Source: Lucifuga dentata (Eukaryota > Chordata > Actinopteri > Ophidiiformes > Bythitidae). From it: 64,000 nucleotides of DNA. The translations under genes and the position numbers were made by a program. Positions 29,820 through 41,699 of this stretch are shown here, one piece after another; the stretch's first letter is position 1, and each line of letters starts with the position of its first letter. The stretch lies in contig VXCM01000475.1 of the NCBI GenBank assembly GCA_014773175.1, forward strand, positions 100,404 through 164,403. The letters run 5' to 3'. The notes under the pieces are model-generated. The model saw only the letters and a program-made list of their open reading frames with translations, had not been told where the DNA came from and made no database searches.

Positions 29820-29971
29820 CACTGTGTGTGTGTGTGGGGNGTTGATCTCAGTGAGAACACACTGAACCAGCAGGTGCACGTCTCAGGTAAGGACTGCTGC
29901 TCCCAGCGCCTGATAACAGTCTCGTTATCCCTTCACCTCCCAGTCTGCCCTTCTTCCTGTCTGTCTGTCTG

Positions 29972-30003
<32 letters not shown>
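29820..30003. repeat. GT, CTGT and CT microsatellites with an N
   Basis: There is a (GT)n run at 29823-29836 followed by N at 29840. CTGT units lie at 29957-29970 and a (CT)n run extends to 30003. Confidence 0.8.
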
Positions 30004-30006
<3 letters not shown>

Positions 30007-30009
30007 TGT

Positions 30010-32180
30010 ACCTCCCTTGAGTGCAGAACATAGAGGTGCCTGCCAAAATGTGAGCCAAATGAAGAAGGGAAAGCAACCAAGGGTGCTTTAAGGCTCTTAT
30101 CTAGGTGTAAGTGAAATGTCTTTAAAGTAATTTATCTAAAGTAACCTTCAGGATGTGCACAGCAAAGTGTAGCCTTTTCACCTCAGAGCTTTAATGACTG
30201 CTGATACAATAGCGCTCCATCTTAGCATCTCAGACTGAGCAAATATTGTGCTTTTCATTGACGGTGTCCTCCCAACAGCTTCATCTGCTTGAGGTCTTGT
30301 TGTGCTTGATGGAGCATTTAATTTTAGAGAACAACTTAGCACCAAATCCACTTTTTTTTGTTATTAAGTTACACATGAAGCCCCTTAATAACGCTATCAA
30401 TTTATTCTGGTGCCAATCTTATATGTTTATTGTAAAGGCCATGCTTTCCTCTTTTCCATCGAAAATCATGGTGTATAGCTGCCCTCCAGATCTCAAGGCA
30501 AGACAATCTATGACATTGCCATGTACTGCACACCCCTTATGTTACTGTCCCTTTGATTTGGGTGAAATCTTCTTTATCAAGGCATATAAAAACAGACACA
30601 TTTTCATAGGGGGTGGGCCATAGTGGCTCAGCCATTTTTTCAGGGTTTGAAGGCATTTTGTGAAGCTAAAACAGGGGGATTAAATGGCTCTCTAAGGAAA
30701 ATGCATAATAAGCTTGTTATCTATCATTTACACTATTGCAGATGTATTCTTGCTATCAATAAAGCCAATTATGCATAATTTTTTATATCTGATGAATTAG
30801 TATTAGTTTACTGTGCTGTTTCTGTCCACTCTTATTGTATAGTCTTCAACAGAGCTATCTCTCTGAAAATATTCTGTCAGGGGTTTATAAATAATATCAG
30901 CACAATTATTTGTCTCCTCTGTCATTGTGTGTTTTTCTGTAGATCTTGATCCAGATGCAGATTAAAATTCCTAAGCATTTTCTTTTATGAAAGTAATAAA
31001 TTTAAAAGATTGTGTGGCTGTGATGGTGGTACTCTCTCTGAGATCTTTGTAGTTTCAAGAGTGTGATTTATCCTCATAATAACTTGTGCCTCATGCCTGG
31101 ATTTCCTCTACATTGTCCTCTTATGTGAGTGTGGACTGGGGTTCCCTGCTCACTGTAGAGATCGTTAATTCATGGGCGGTGACTCTGTGTCTGACTTCAT
31201 ATTAACTCCTGGCCATGCTCAATCTATGGCGTCTCTGTGAAGCCCAAACATTTCAACCTCTGACCTCCTGGGAGGCTTGTTTTACAGCCAGAGTTAACAG
31301 TGCTGATAGCATGCTGAGAACCTGCCCATTTGATCTTGCAAACAGCTTGCCAGGGAACTATTTTACAACCAGTGTCAATGTTGAAAAATGGCAATTTACA
31401 AAATAAAGTAGATTATCAATATCTTCTCTGGTTAATCCTGAAGATATTGTGTAAATATTGTGTTAATTTTCTTCTCCCATGAATCTGTTTTAATATCTAG
31501 CCTAAACCTGAATTTATGGGTACACAACAAGAGTAGAGCCTCTCCATAAATTAGATTTTGAAAATTTTAGAATTGCAGGTGGGTGGAATTATTCCACATG
31601 TATCACTGATATACATAAAATATGCCCTTGGCTTTGTCCCACAGTCATGAATAGCATTAAATGTGGGAGGTAATGTCAAACAGCAATTATGGGACACAGA
31701 CGGGACACAGACAAAGCTGCTTGTGTGATCTTGGACAGAGAGAAAAAATTTATAAACATGACAAGCCACTTTAATATTTTACACATGACAGGACATTTAA
31801 ACTCAAGTCTGTGATGTACTTGCGAAGACTTTCTGGGAATTCTCAATTGTGGATGAAGTCGGGGAGGATTCATGATGTGGGTGATTATCAGCCGTGAGAA
31901 GAACACTAAAATATCCTGGTGAAGTACATGTGTTACTTTGTTGTATTTTTACACAAGTGAAAATCAAATTATTGGTGTAAGAATTTACTTAAAGAATCAT
32001 AGTGATATTTTTTGTTTATTTCAGCTCATCTTTACATTTGTTCTGTTTTCTTTGATTTACTACTGATCTCCCTGGCAGCCATTGATTTCCATTAATTTCA
32101 GTTCAGTACAAAAACTTAAACTCACTTCAGATGGGCAATTCATCACTGTTGTCAATGTGCAACCTTTAAGCCTGATCCAT
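30010..32180. other. Intergenic DNA without recognised genes
   Basis: A 125-codon open frame at 30246-30623 has no recognisable domain and sits in AT-rich DNA. I read it as chance. Otherwise the sequence is unique and non-coding. Confidence 0.4.
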
Positions 32181-32182
32181 AC

Positions 32183-32782
32183 TTAAAGGACCCATTTTGC
32201 ATGTTTGAGCCTAATATATTCAATTTTCATACATATTACATTACTGACAACCATTTCCCAAAGGATAAAACTGTATTTCAGCTTTCCTGATATTTTGCTA
32301 ATCTTTCAAAATCAAATATTCAAGGGATACACCCACCTTAAAAATCGGTGTTTCGTCTGCTAATAGTTACGCAGCCTTATGAAGTCACGGTCATTTAAAT
32401 TTTTCTACAAACACAGGTCTTCTTTTGGGACTGTATTCTGTGGTGGAGACATACATTCACTCCACACTTTTTATTGTACTTAAATGCTAAAATTACGTAA
32501 CTTCAAAAAAAAAAAAAAAAAAAANAAAAAAAAAAAAAAAAAAACAACCTGAATACACGGTGATAGATTACCTATCCCAAAGTATCAACAATCAAGTATC
32601 AACAAGTTGATTTTAATAGCATACCAGAATGAATTGAAACCAATGGCAGTTTGGAAAGCAGGAAAACAATAATTTCACCATTCCAGTAATATGCTTTGGG
32701 AAATGATTGTTAGTAATGTTACATGTGTGAAAATTTAATATATTAAGCTCAAACATACAAAATGGTCGGTATGGTCCTTTAA
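32183..32782. mobile_element. TTAA-bounded inverted-repeat element, copy C (fullest)
   Basis: It is flanked by TTAA on both sides (32183-32186 and 32779-32782). The ends AGGACCCATTTTGCATG and CAAAATGGTCGGTATGGTCCT are inverted, and the similarity continues inward through CATTTCCCAAAG, giving arms of about 100 bp. The interior contains a poly-A tract with N at 32525. It is about 600 bp long and has no coding capacity. A 4-bp TTAA target is typical of piggyBac-type transposition. Confidence 0.7.
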
Positions 32783-32799
32783 CGATGATGCAAGAGTTA

Positions 32800-33290
32800 G
32801 CATTCGGAAAAATGTGACGTAATTGCTGCCAAAACAGCTGGGCGCAGCAGTCACTTTTGAGGGTCGCTGCATGGTCGTGCACTACTACTTGATTTTTGAG
32901 ACAATATGGACGGCATGACGTAAATACGTCTTCATCGACAATTGGCTAAGCAAAGAGGTGAGGAGGAAGGGGAAGTAGGTTGGAGGAAGGGAGAGAGAGT
33001 GGGACAGAAAAAACAAACAATGGCAAACAAGTTTTTCATCTTGCAGTTAATGCAAGTAACAGCAATTCTTCTCTCTCTTTTTTTTTGTTCTGGGTCTGAG
33101 CTGGAAACTACTACTATTTACACTGGGCTTGTTTTCATGTTTGGGGATGGTTAAGAGCGATTTTATCCTACAGTGCCACTAAACGTCCCAGAGTTGAGTG
33201 TATGGTAGTCATGAAAGTGTGAGAACCACAAATGCCAGGACATGTCCACATCGTATCCGCATTTAGTGCAAACCAGGCCTTATTTGTCAC
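32800..33290. other. Possible older element interrupted by copy C
   Basis: TAAGCCTGATCCATAC lies just left of copy C (32166-32182), and GTGCAAACCAGGCCTTA closes this block near 33283. The two are loosely inverted (GCCTG.TCC), as if copy C had inserted near the left end of an older repeat. The interior includes CGTAAATACGTCTTC and a purine-rich tract (32955-33010). Confidence 0.3.
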
Positions 33291-33550
33291 ATTATCATCA
33301 TATTGTGATGCAGTAAAAACTTTTCAAATCAAAGTTTTCAGCTGCATCACTGGAAAATCAAACATTTGAGACAAACAAGCAAACTTAAATATAGTGTGAG
33401 GGATGTGACTTTAGCAGCTTCATATATTACAAAAGGTTGTTATTCACCAGTAGACTCTGGAGTCTCCAATATCAGAGCTTCCCAACAGCCCATGAATGCA
33501 TCACACTAGTAACTTTTTAAAACAGTTCATGTTTCCACTTACATTAGCAT

Positions 33551-33575
33551 AGGGTTAGGGTTGGGGTTGGGGTTA
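33551..33575. repeat. Short TTAGGG/TTGGGG telomere-like run
   Basis: AGGGTTAGGG is followed by two GGGGTT units, four to five units in all. It is far too short for an internal telomere relic of importance; a poly-A tract with N (33616) follows. Confidence 0.5.
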
Positions 33576-34545
33576 GCATGAAACATGGACAAAAAAAAAA
33601 ACAAAAACAAAAAACNAAAAAAAAAAAAAAAAAAAAACTAAAGCAAACTAAAAATTCACTTGGACTGATCATGCAAGCAGAGTTGCTTTAGATAATGTAC
33701 CTAAATAAATGGAAATCAGTGGCCTGGTCAACAGATCCTTCATGTGGAATTGATAACCAGCTCATTTACAGTACACACTTGCCTTATTGGGGCCAAAAAT
33801 CCTTTTAAAATGTGCAATAAACATGCAGTTGTGTGTTGGTGTGTTGATGAATGAATTTTAATCCAGGTTTTCATATATCCAGATAAATGTTAGGTATACT
33901 GCCCATTCATTTTTGCCCCACACTGTTGTAGTAGCAGTTATGAGTTGAAAACACATGGCACTTTGCTTGCAGGAGTATTTATGGTCCCTGATTCAAGATA
34001 GAAATCCACATTAGGCTGAAACCCATGTGGGAGCGGTTCAATCGCAGCATGTGTCTTATTGGTTGGCCCAAAATATTTAAGTTCTCAATTTGATGTCACA
34101 AACTTGCAGATGAGGGCACAACTGATAACAGGTATTATTTCAGTAAGGCACATTACCTCCAAAATGATAGCAATGGAATTATTTTCCACATATGGGACTT
34201 CTATTTCTAGGTCAAGATGCCTTTTGGGCCAGACTGGAAATAATATCTTTTGAAAGAATATGAGCTTGCAGCTATTAATCAGATATACTCAGAATAATTC
34301 AATACATAGTTCTGGGTTGAAAGAACTGATAAGATTATAGGAATACTATAGCCTAGATCATAGAAGAAAAATAATTTTGTTGTATGCAATATGTTTTTCT
34401 TTATAGCTTAAGTGACAAATGTAAGCCTTGCAATGTTTTACAGGATCACTAACTTTGATTTCTCCTAAGATTTTCCTTAAGTTTTGGTGATTTCTTTACG
34501 TATGTATAAAACAGGCTAACAAGATGGAGCAAATGATATTGTGCC

Positions 34546-34555
34546 AGTCAATCAG

Positions 34556-34586
<31 letters not shown>

Positions 34587-34610
34587 GTCAATCAATCAAT
34601 TAATCAATCA
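34546..34610. repeat. AATC tetranucleotide microsatellite
   Basis: About 15 units of CAAT/AATC with a few G or T substitutions. Confidence 0.85.
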
Positions 34611-35220
34611 AAGTACCGCTGCTGGATCAATTGAATTTTTTGGATATGAGGAGATCCTGGATCATTATAGGTATAGACTATAGGTAACTTTTACTCTGCA
34701 AATGATATTTTAAAAAGTAGTTTGGAGACAATAATTCCATAGAAATATACTTTGGTAAAAGTAAATTTCTGTATAGAATTACTTCAAAGGATACAGGCAA
34801 CCAGGAATCTTCTAAATTACAGCAACAACAACAACAAGTAACAGTAATCTTGACTTCCTGGCAATAATCCAGGAATAGGACTATATTTTCTGGCTCAGAA
34901 GTACATGCAGCACTATGAATTTATCATGGTGTACTGTACAAGCTGTGACAGTTTTTGAGTCCATATGTTGCCTCTCGGGGGAGCAGCTCCACAAAACATC
35001 TCTTGAAAGTATCACAGATAAGCACATCTGTGGCAGTTTGGTTTTGACAGTGAGTGGCTGATGTTTACATCTGTCTACCATCATGATAGAAATATGGATT
35101 TTGATGAATTGTTTGAATTATGCTTTAATGCATGACATGGAATTGCTATGAAAGCCATTGTGTGTTGATACATTGCAACCACATTGTATAGAGCTTTGAT
35201 ACTTGGTGGTGCCTTACAAA

Positions 35221-35260
35221 AAAAAAAAAAAAAAAAAAAAAANTTTTTTTTTTTTTTTTA
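35221..35260. repeat. Poly-A / N / poly-T junction
   Basis: About 24 A bases meet about 17 T bases at a single N (35243). This may be a contig join between two homopolymer ends rather than a real A/T palindrome. Confidence 0.6.
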
Positions 35261-35339
35261 GAAAAACTAATGGAACACCATAAAAAGAAAATAAAGGAGC
35301 CTTTTTGATCAAAAATGTTTTGTGAGAATGAACCTAATA

Positions 35340-35945
35340 AGCTTTAAGTGGCCATTTAGAAGCTTCCACATTAACTACCTCATCCCAGACTCTGTTACCA
35401 CACATTTATTTCCCAATTAGCAGTAATCCTCTGAATGGCTGGCAGAGGATCTCGCTAAACACTCTGAACTAGGCTACAATTAGATGCATTGTATTGAATT
35501 AACATTGTGGAGTCTGAAGTCCCTCTCCTGTGAGGGCTAGTGTTTTATTTGTCACCTGGGAGCGCTGCTCTGAGGCCAGGTCACAGCTCCACACAGCAGG
35601 GACCCTGTAAATCGCCTGTTGCTGCCACCGAGGCTGACCTGCAACAGGGCCGCCATTCAACCATCTTGTGAGAAATGTCTCCTGCACCAGCGGGGGGGTT
35701 GGACGGAAGTTAGGTCTGGTTTAAAGGGAACAGACGGATGAACCATGTGCAGACAATGTTTCCTTTGAAAAGCCATTCAAAGATGCCTTTGGCAGTGCCT
35801 GTGTCTGCTGATCACAGGTCTTTTGACCTTTTCTTCTTGGGAGATGCATTAAACTGAAACATCACCACATTGTAAGAAAATGTGTGTGCAAAACATTCTA
35901 TAGTTAGATCCAGTTGTACAGTCTAATACCACTGGAAAAATATGT
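35340..35945. other. Non-coding block of balanced composition (candidate regulatory DNA)
   Basis: This block is free of repeats, with AATTAG words (CCCAATTAGCAG near 35412 and ACAATTAGATGC near 35475) and a GC-richer half at 35540-35700. No coding exon could be read in it. Confidence 0.3.
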
Positions 35946-36397
35946 CACTAGACCATGGTTCTTGAATTTTGTGACCAAAGTTTGTCGCCTTTGAGCAAAC
36001 CAAAACATCTGAGGACCACATTAAGCAACAATTCATCAACTCTAACAAAAATCATTGAAAAATCTCATGCGTGCATGTGTGCTGTGCTGAAACTGAGCAC
36101 AATATTTTACAGTTTGAGCTTGAAAAGTTGCTAACAATCATGTAGAATGGAAGTACATAATGTACACATGGGATTAAATGGGTGATTTTCAGCAAAAAGT
36201 ATCTAATTCTTAAATTTACAATACTACAATATATCTTAATGAAACCAATTTTATTTGTGAATAATTTTCTGCCATAACAGGATTTCCATTGATTTCAGTT
36301 ATTTTTATTAAGTGCAGAAATCTGAGATATCACCAGGGGGCACTTCAAGTACCACTGGTGGTACATGTACCACACTTTGAGAACCACTGCCTTAGAC
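35946..36397. mobile_element. hAT-like non-autonomous element
   Basis: The left end CATGGTTCTTGAATTTTG (35954) and the right end AAAGTGTGG-type word closing in TTTGAGAACCACTG (36389) are inverted copies of the CAGTGGTTCTCAAA terminus typical of hAT elements. The flanks CACTAGAC (35946-35953) and CCTTAGAC (36390-36397) match at 6 of 8 positions, a decayed 8-bp target duplication. It is 436 bp and non-coding. Confidence 0.65.
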
Positions 36398-36399
36398 AA

Positions 36400-39300
36400 A
36401 AATTCATAAAGCAACAGCACAGCAGTCATCAGATTTAAGTTTGTTCAGGAGATGTAAATTTATCATAAATGTAGAAAAGTCACAGTCATACTTTACATTT
36501 ACACACTCTTATGCTTTACTTTTACACATTCTTGCACAATACATGCAAAATATATACACAACATAAATATATTCACTATCATACATTTATATGTATCATT
36601 ACAAGGATCTGAGAAAACCAGAGGTGCAGTAAACTGTCTCCTGAAATTAAACCAGTGTTTACCCAGTGCTCCTTTAAATAATTTAGGTTAATTATGTTCA
36701 GTGCTGCTGCAAATATTAAATTAATGGAATTCTATGAACATATAAACAACAATATGATGACGCCTAATTTCTACTTGGTGGAATTAAAATGGTCTTATTG
36801 CTTTAAACAAATATTTGGTCAGCGACGGGAGTCAGAAGAAGAAGAAGCAATTAAAGAGGTCAGTCCAGATTTCTGGCTGAAACTGGAAAAATGGCGTGAA
36901 ACACTCAGACTCACTCTCTGCAGCCAAAAGCACCACGATTTGTACGTCATCAAATTACCACAAGTGTTGCCAGTCTCAATTGTGGGGTAACATAATGACT
37001 GTGCTTTGCTGTAATAACGAATAATTGCAATTCTAACGGCATCGCATGTTTGTCTTCAGCCCTGTCTAATTTCATCATACCTCCTGCTGTTTTTTTTTTT
37101 GNTTTTTTTTTTTGTTTTTTTTTTTTATCATGCAGTTGATTTCAGCTAATCAGTTACTTTTCACCTAAGATCACTGTACATGCCTCTATACATTCACATA
37201 AGAAACTATGGATAGCTTTACAATGAGCGAGTGATTACATTCATTCCTCTATAGAAATATCAATGATATTCTAGTACAAGTGAGTAGAGAGACACTTGAG
37301 CAAGGATTTGTCAATCAGTTGATTCAACTTGCCTCTAGCTAAATGTGACATTGAATAGCTCATGACTAGTGCACAATTAGCTGTAGCAGCAGGGGTTCAG
37401 GCTTAACAATGCTGTTGTTTTCCTCTTGCCATTGCTGCTGAGTTTTATGGCCATCCTTACTGAACGCTCGGATTCTTTACAGTTTTCACCTCTGTTTTGC
37501 ATTCTACATTTACAAGGCACACAGTCGGCGGAGACAACGATGTAAGAAGTAAAAAAAGACAAGGGCAATAAAATATTTATCACATTTATTATTTATTATT
37601 TATTATTTATTTGTTTGGCTGGTGGCACTTGAGCATCCATCACCTTCTATTCAGCATGGACAATATTGTACACTGCAAATCAGGACTTCAAGAAGTGTGA
37701 AGATCCCATTTTAAGATAATTTAGTCTTTTTTCTCTCTCTTATCCAGGCAAATAATCTTATCAAAACCATCTGCACTAGGTTGTTAGACTCTTGATTTGT
37801 TTTATTAATATAGTCAATGTGTTTTTCAGTTAGACCTGATTTGATGGATGACATATTAATCTCAAAACAATAATTATCCCAAACATCTATTAAGAGAAAA
37901 ACAGATGGCTCATTTTTCAGCATAACAGAAAAAAAATGACGTGTGTCCTGAATGTCTTATTTTCTTCAAACAACTGAAAAAAACCTGCTAGTGCAGTGAA
38001 ATTGTTTCAGTCTGTTTCCAATAAAAATTAACTGGTTTTAGGGATTTTCTAGAAATTAGTGTCAGGATCTGCAAACAACAACAGATCAAGGCAGATTACT
38101 ACACTACAATCAGTTAAATGACAGTGATTGTCAAAATTTCATGACTGAGAAATTTTCATGGAGACACTGTTATTTACATATTTTAAATGTGTAAAATTTC
38201 ACAAATAAAATTCTCTACTCCTGTAGAAATGAACTCCTGCAGGGAGCTTGAGTTTCTACATTTCCATTGTTTATATGAGGCTAAACAGGCTTAATAATTC
38301 TAGTTGTAAGATCTGATAATGTGTTATGGTGGCACAGTTTTTATGCTAGTATCAAGAAATCTTTGTCCCATTGAGATTTTCTTACTTGATCCTTGAAAAT
38401 TTTACTATAGATAAAGTAATATTTTGGTTGTTAGAGGATATTTTTTAACTGAATTCACAGTTTGCAGTGAAATCTATAATGAACCCCACTTTACACTTTT
38501 AAAAACAGTCAGGTGTTCGTGTCTCAGACTTATGAATACATAGATGTTGCAGCAACCTGTCAATAGCAGTTAGAAGTGCCATGAAACGGAATGTGTTCAG
38601 GTGACTGTTGCCAGCTTGTGGTTAGACTTGTGAGTGTGTGTTGCCTGGTAGAATCAGCCCAGTCAGGACGGAGAGTTGAGAGGGTGAGGAGGTTGGTGGC
38701 AGAGTGCACCACAGAGCAGTCAAGGATAGACCTTCAGTGTTTGTGGAGGGAGGGAGGTGAGCCAGCTCGGGGGACTGAGGGGCTTGTGGGCTGACTGGGG
38801 GTNGCGGGGTTTTCTAACCTAGAGACTGTAACTCATTGTAGCCTGACTCCATTGGCTTGGGTGGCAAAGATCGTGAAGTCCTGGACATTCATCAACCTGC
38901 CGAGGAGGGCCGACTGACTGGAGCCAGGGCCTGTTTTCTTCCCCCCTTCCTCTCCCTTCACCGTGTCAATGGGATCCAGTGCAACTGTGCCGAGGCAGCC
39001 GCCCTGAGGAGACAGACCCGGGTCAGTGCAAGTAATCAGGCCTCTGACGCCTTGCCTCTTTACAGGGCGGGGGGGGAGACCCTAAGTTGTGTGTGGGGTA
39101 TCCCACAGGAAACCAAGGACAGGGGTCGCATAGTAGGTCTGTGGTTCTGAGAGGAAAGGTTAAGATGTGGCCATGCTTACTGCAGGATAACAACACAGAC
39201 CAGCACAGACATGAGGAGATATTAACAATAAGATATACACTGTTGGGTAACACTTTACCATAAAATACATAAAATCCTGCTGTTGTTGCCATAGAACAAG

Positions 39301-40250
39301 TAAGAACAAATTGGAAACTAACTGCTTTTTAATGAATAGTTGACAAGTAGCTCCTGATAATGTCAAATCAAGGATTATAAAATAATTATAATAAATTATA
39401 TAAAACTGCATTTAATATTTCATTAGCCAACTGAGTGATGTGACAAGGTAACTTGTATTGCAAATCCCACTGAGAATCAACTTTAGAGCTCTTTAAGCAG
39501 CTTTTAGCTCTTTCAGGTCATTGTTTTGGTTTTCTGGCTGCAAATAAAAAAAAAAAAAAAATTNAAAAAAAAAAAAAAAAATTGCCTCTCAACAATCATC
39601 ACCATCCTCTGATATAAAAATATAGGAAACCATTTTCAACAAACAAGCTCTGAAAAGCCGAATTCACGCTACCTGTCCAGCATGAAATGACTGAGACAGA
39701 GTTAACAAGCAGCTGGTGAGGATAGTTAAGCAACAGATATTTTTCTAAGGATCTGGTGGAGATCAAAGCAGCTAAAAGGATGCATGAATACTTGATTTAC
39801 ATTCATCAGATGGACAGAAATATGAGTCCGGTTCAGTGCTAGGCTACCGTGAGACTGCTGGATGTGTAAATAGGCAATTGTTGATAAGACCATTACCCAT
39901 AACACTTGATAAACCAATGATACGTCAGGGCTGTGTGTATGTCATCTTATTTGGACATTTTATCTTATTATTTATCTTATTTACATCTTTTTTTGGATTC
40001 CCCCAGTACAGAAATTCATCATTGCAGTTTTAAGAACCAGTATGTATCAGATGCCTCATGGCGAGTACCTGCTAACTAATCATTATTTCCTTATGATGCA
40101 TGCATTACATTCTCTCTTTGTATCTCCTGAAGACCCATACCCAATGGTGCCCAAATTGGAACTCATGACCATTTATTAATAGGCATTTTGCTCCTGATTT
40201 ATTTCTTGCTTGTTATTTGGTAATTGCTCAGATTTTGTGTATCTTATTAT
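36400..40250. other. Intergenic DNA without recognised genes
   Basis: Contains poly-T with N at 37102, an ATTT/ATTATT run (37575-37612), a GC-richer block (38580-39150, with N at 38803) and poly-A with N at 39564. No open frame here shows a recognisable domain. Confidence 0.4.
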
Positions 40251-40259
40251 AAAGTGTTA

Positions 40260-40640
40260 TTGTCATTTAGCCAGGTCGCAGTTGAATCAAACTGCAATTG
40301 GAGCCCTCTTGACACCTTAATTCCTTTGTTATCGATTGCCTTCCCATGTTCAGGGTGACAGAAACATGGCTAACCTCTAATGAAATGCAAGGGAAATGGG
40401 AGGAACCTGCTTCTAGGATGGAGCTAACATTCATCTGGACATGAGATCTCTACTCTGTAAGTCATCAGTGGCTTTTCTATGAGTTGGTCCCAGCGATAAC
40501 AGCGCTGAGTCAGGGCCTAAGTGCCGTGCATGGGAAAATGTAAAGGGAAGAATGTGCGGGGGAAACGCTTTCTGCTCTGATGACACTCCAGAGTCAATGC
40601 TGTTTCCTTTTCCAAACATCTTTATTATGACTCAGACTTT
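40260..40640. other. Candidate conserved regulatory block
   Basis: CACCTTAATTCCTTTGTTAT followed by CGATTG (40313-40338) packs a homeodomain-type TTAATT and a SOX/TCF-type CCTTTGTT into about 25 bases. The surrounding 380 bases are repeat-free. The regulatory role is inference. Confidence 0.3.
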
Positions 40641-41603
40641 TATGCATTAACATTAACTTCACAATATATTTATATTAACTCACATCTTCTCTCGGTCCTC
40701 AGTATTTACGCTTTGGCTTTTATGTGGTGTTATTTCTGCGTGTTTATGAAGAACATAACTGCATTTTACTAACAGCAGCAAAGTAAAACTTGACATGTTT
40801 AAGCATGAGTAGGTTTTTTGTTTTATTTCACAGCTTACTGGCTTGCGATGTTTTTTTTTTTTAGTTTATGAGATTCTATCATTTTATCTACTTGGAAGTG
40901 GATGGTGATTGATTTTAAAGCTTGGCGAAATACTCAACCTGAGACCTGCTTCTACACTCATGTCTCCATTTTCAGCAAAGGATGTATTTCTCTGTAAAAG
41001 TCATCATTTATTCTCTTGTCGAAGTAATTCTCTTTTGCTCATTTACTATCTCAACACTGAGCCAACTGAGCCCATTCATTATCTCTTTGGAGGAAAATAT
41101 AGTCAGGCATTTGCAGCACCTTTTGTATCTCTGTCCCTCGCTACTCATCAGGTTCAGGTTCAGTGTTTGCAGCGCTCACATCCAAATATCCCCCCCCCCA
41201 GGGCCTCATGGGAGCTCAGCAGTACAAATTTCCGTTTATACCAGTGGCTGGGGCTGACGACACCGCAGCGCTCTACCCCACAGATTGACGAGCCCTCAGA
41301 TGCCGATTTACTGTACATGGCAGCCACTCTGGAGCCGCCGCACATCTGGAGTGGAGTACGCTTACTGAAAAACAGGGGCCAACCTTGGCCCATGCAAGTG
41401 TAGTAGAGCAAAACCGATGAAAGGCACCCCCTCCNCCCCCCGTAAAGCCCAGATCTCTCAAGCTCATACAAAAACCTTGGAAGGACTGGATTCTGTAAAC
41501 AAAAACTTGAGAGAGGCATTAAGAGACATGCTGCAGCTAATGATGTGATGGTGGTGGGAATGTCTTCACTGAAGGTGCTGAAATCTTTGCTTTCAAAGTG
41601 TGA

Positions 41604-41604
<1 letters not shown>

Positions 41605-41663
<59 letters not shown>

Positions 41664-41678
41664 NGTGTGTGTGTGTGT
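41605..41678. repeat. GT microsatellite with N
   Basis: About 36 GT units, broken by a single N at 41664. True length is uncertain. Confidence 0.9.
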
Positions 41679-41699
41679 TTCTGTGTAGCAGCAAACACA

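Noticed and set aside
30246..30623. 125-codon open frame in the desert
   Set aside because: There is no recognisable domain, no convincing splice or poly(A) context, and composition is like the surrounding DNA.
33551..33575. TTAGGG-like run as an internal telomere or fusion point
   Set aside because: Only four or five imperfect units, which is common by chance in repeat-rich DNA.
34546..34610. CRISPR-like regularly spaced repeats
   Set aside because: It is a plain tetranucleotide microsatellite without spacers; the window is eukaryotic.
35221..35260. A/T homopolymer palindrome
   Set aside because: The N at its centre makes a contig join more likely than a real hairpin.
40909..41403. 164-codon open frame overlapping others on both strands
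   Set aside because: Competing frames on both strands, low-complexity C runs and an N at 41435 nearby; no family resemblance.
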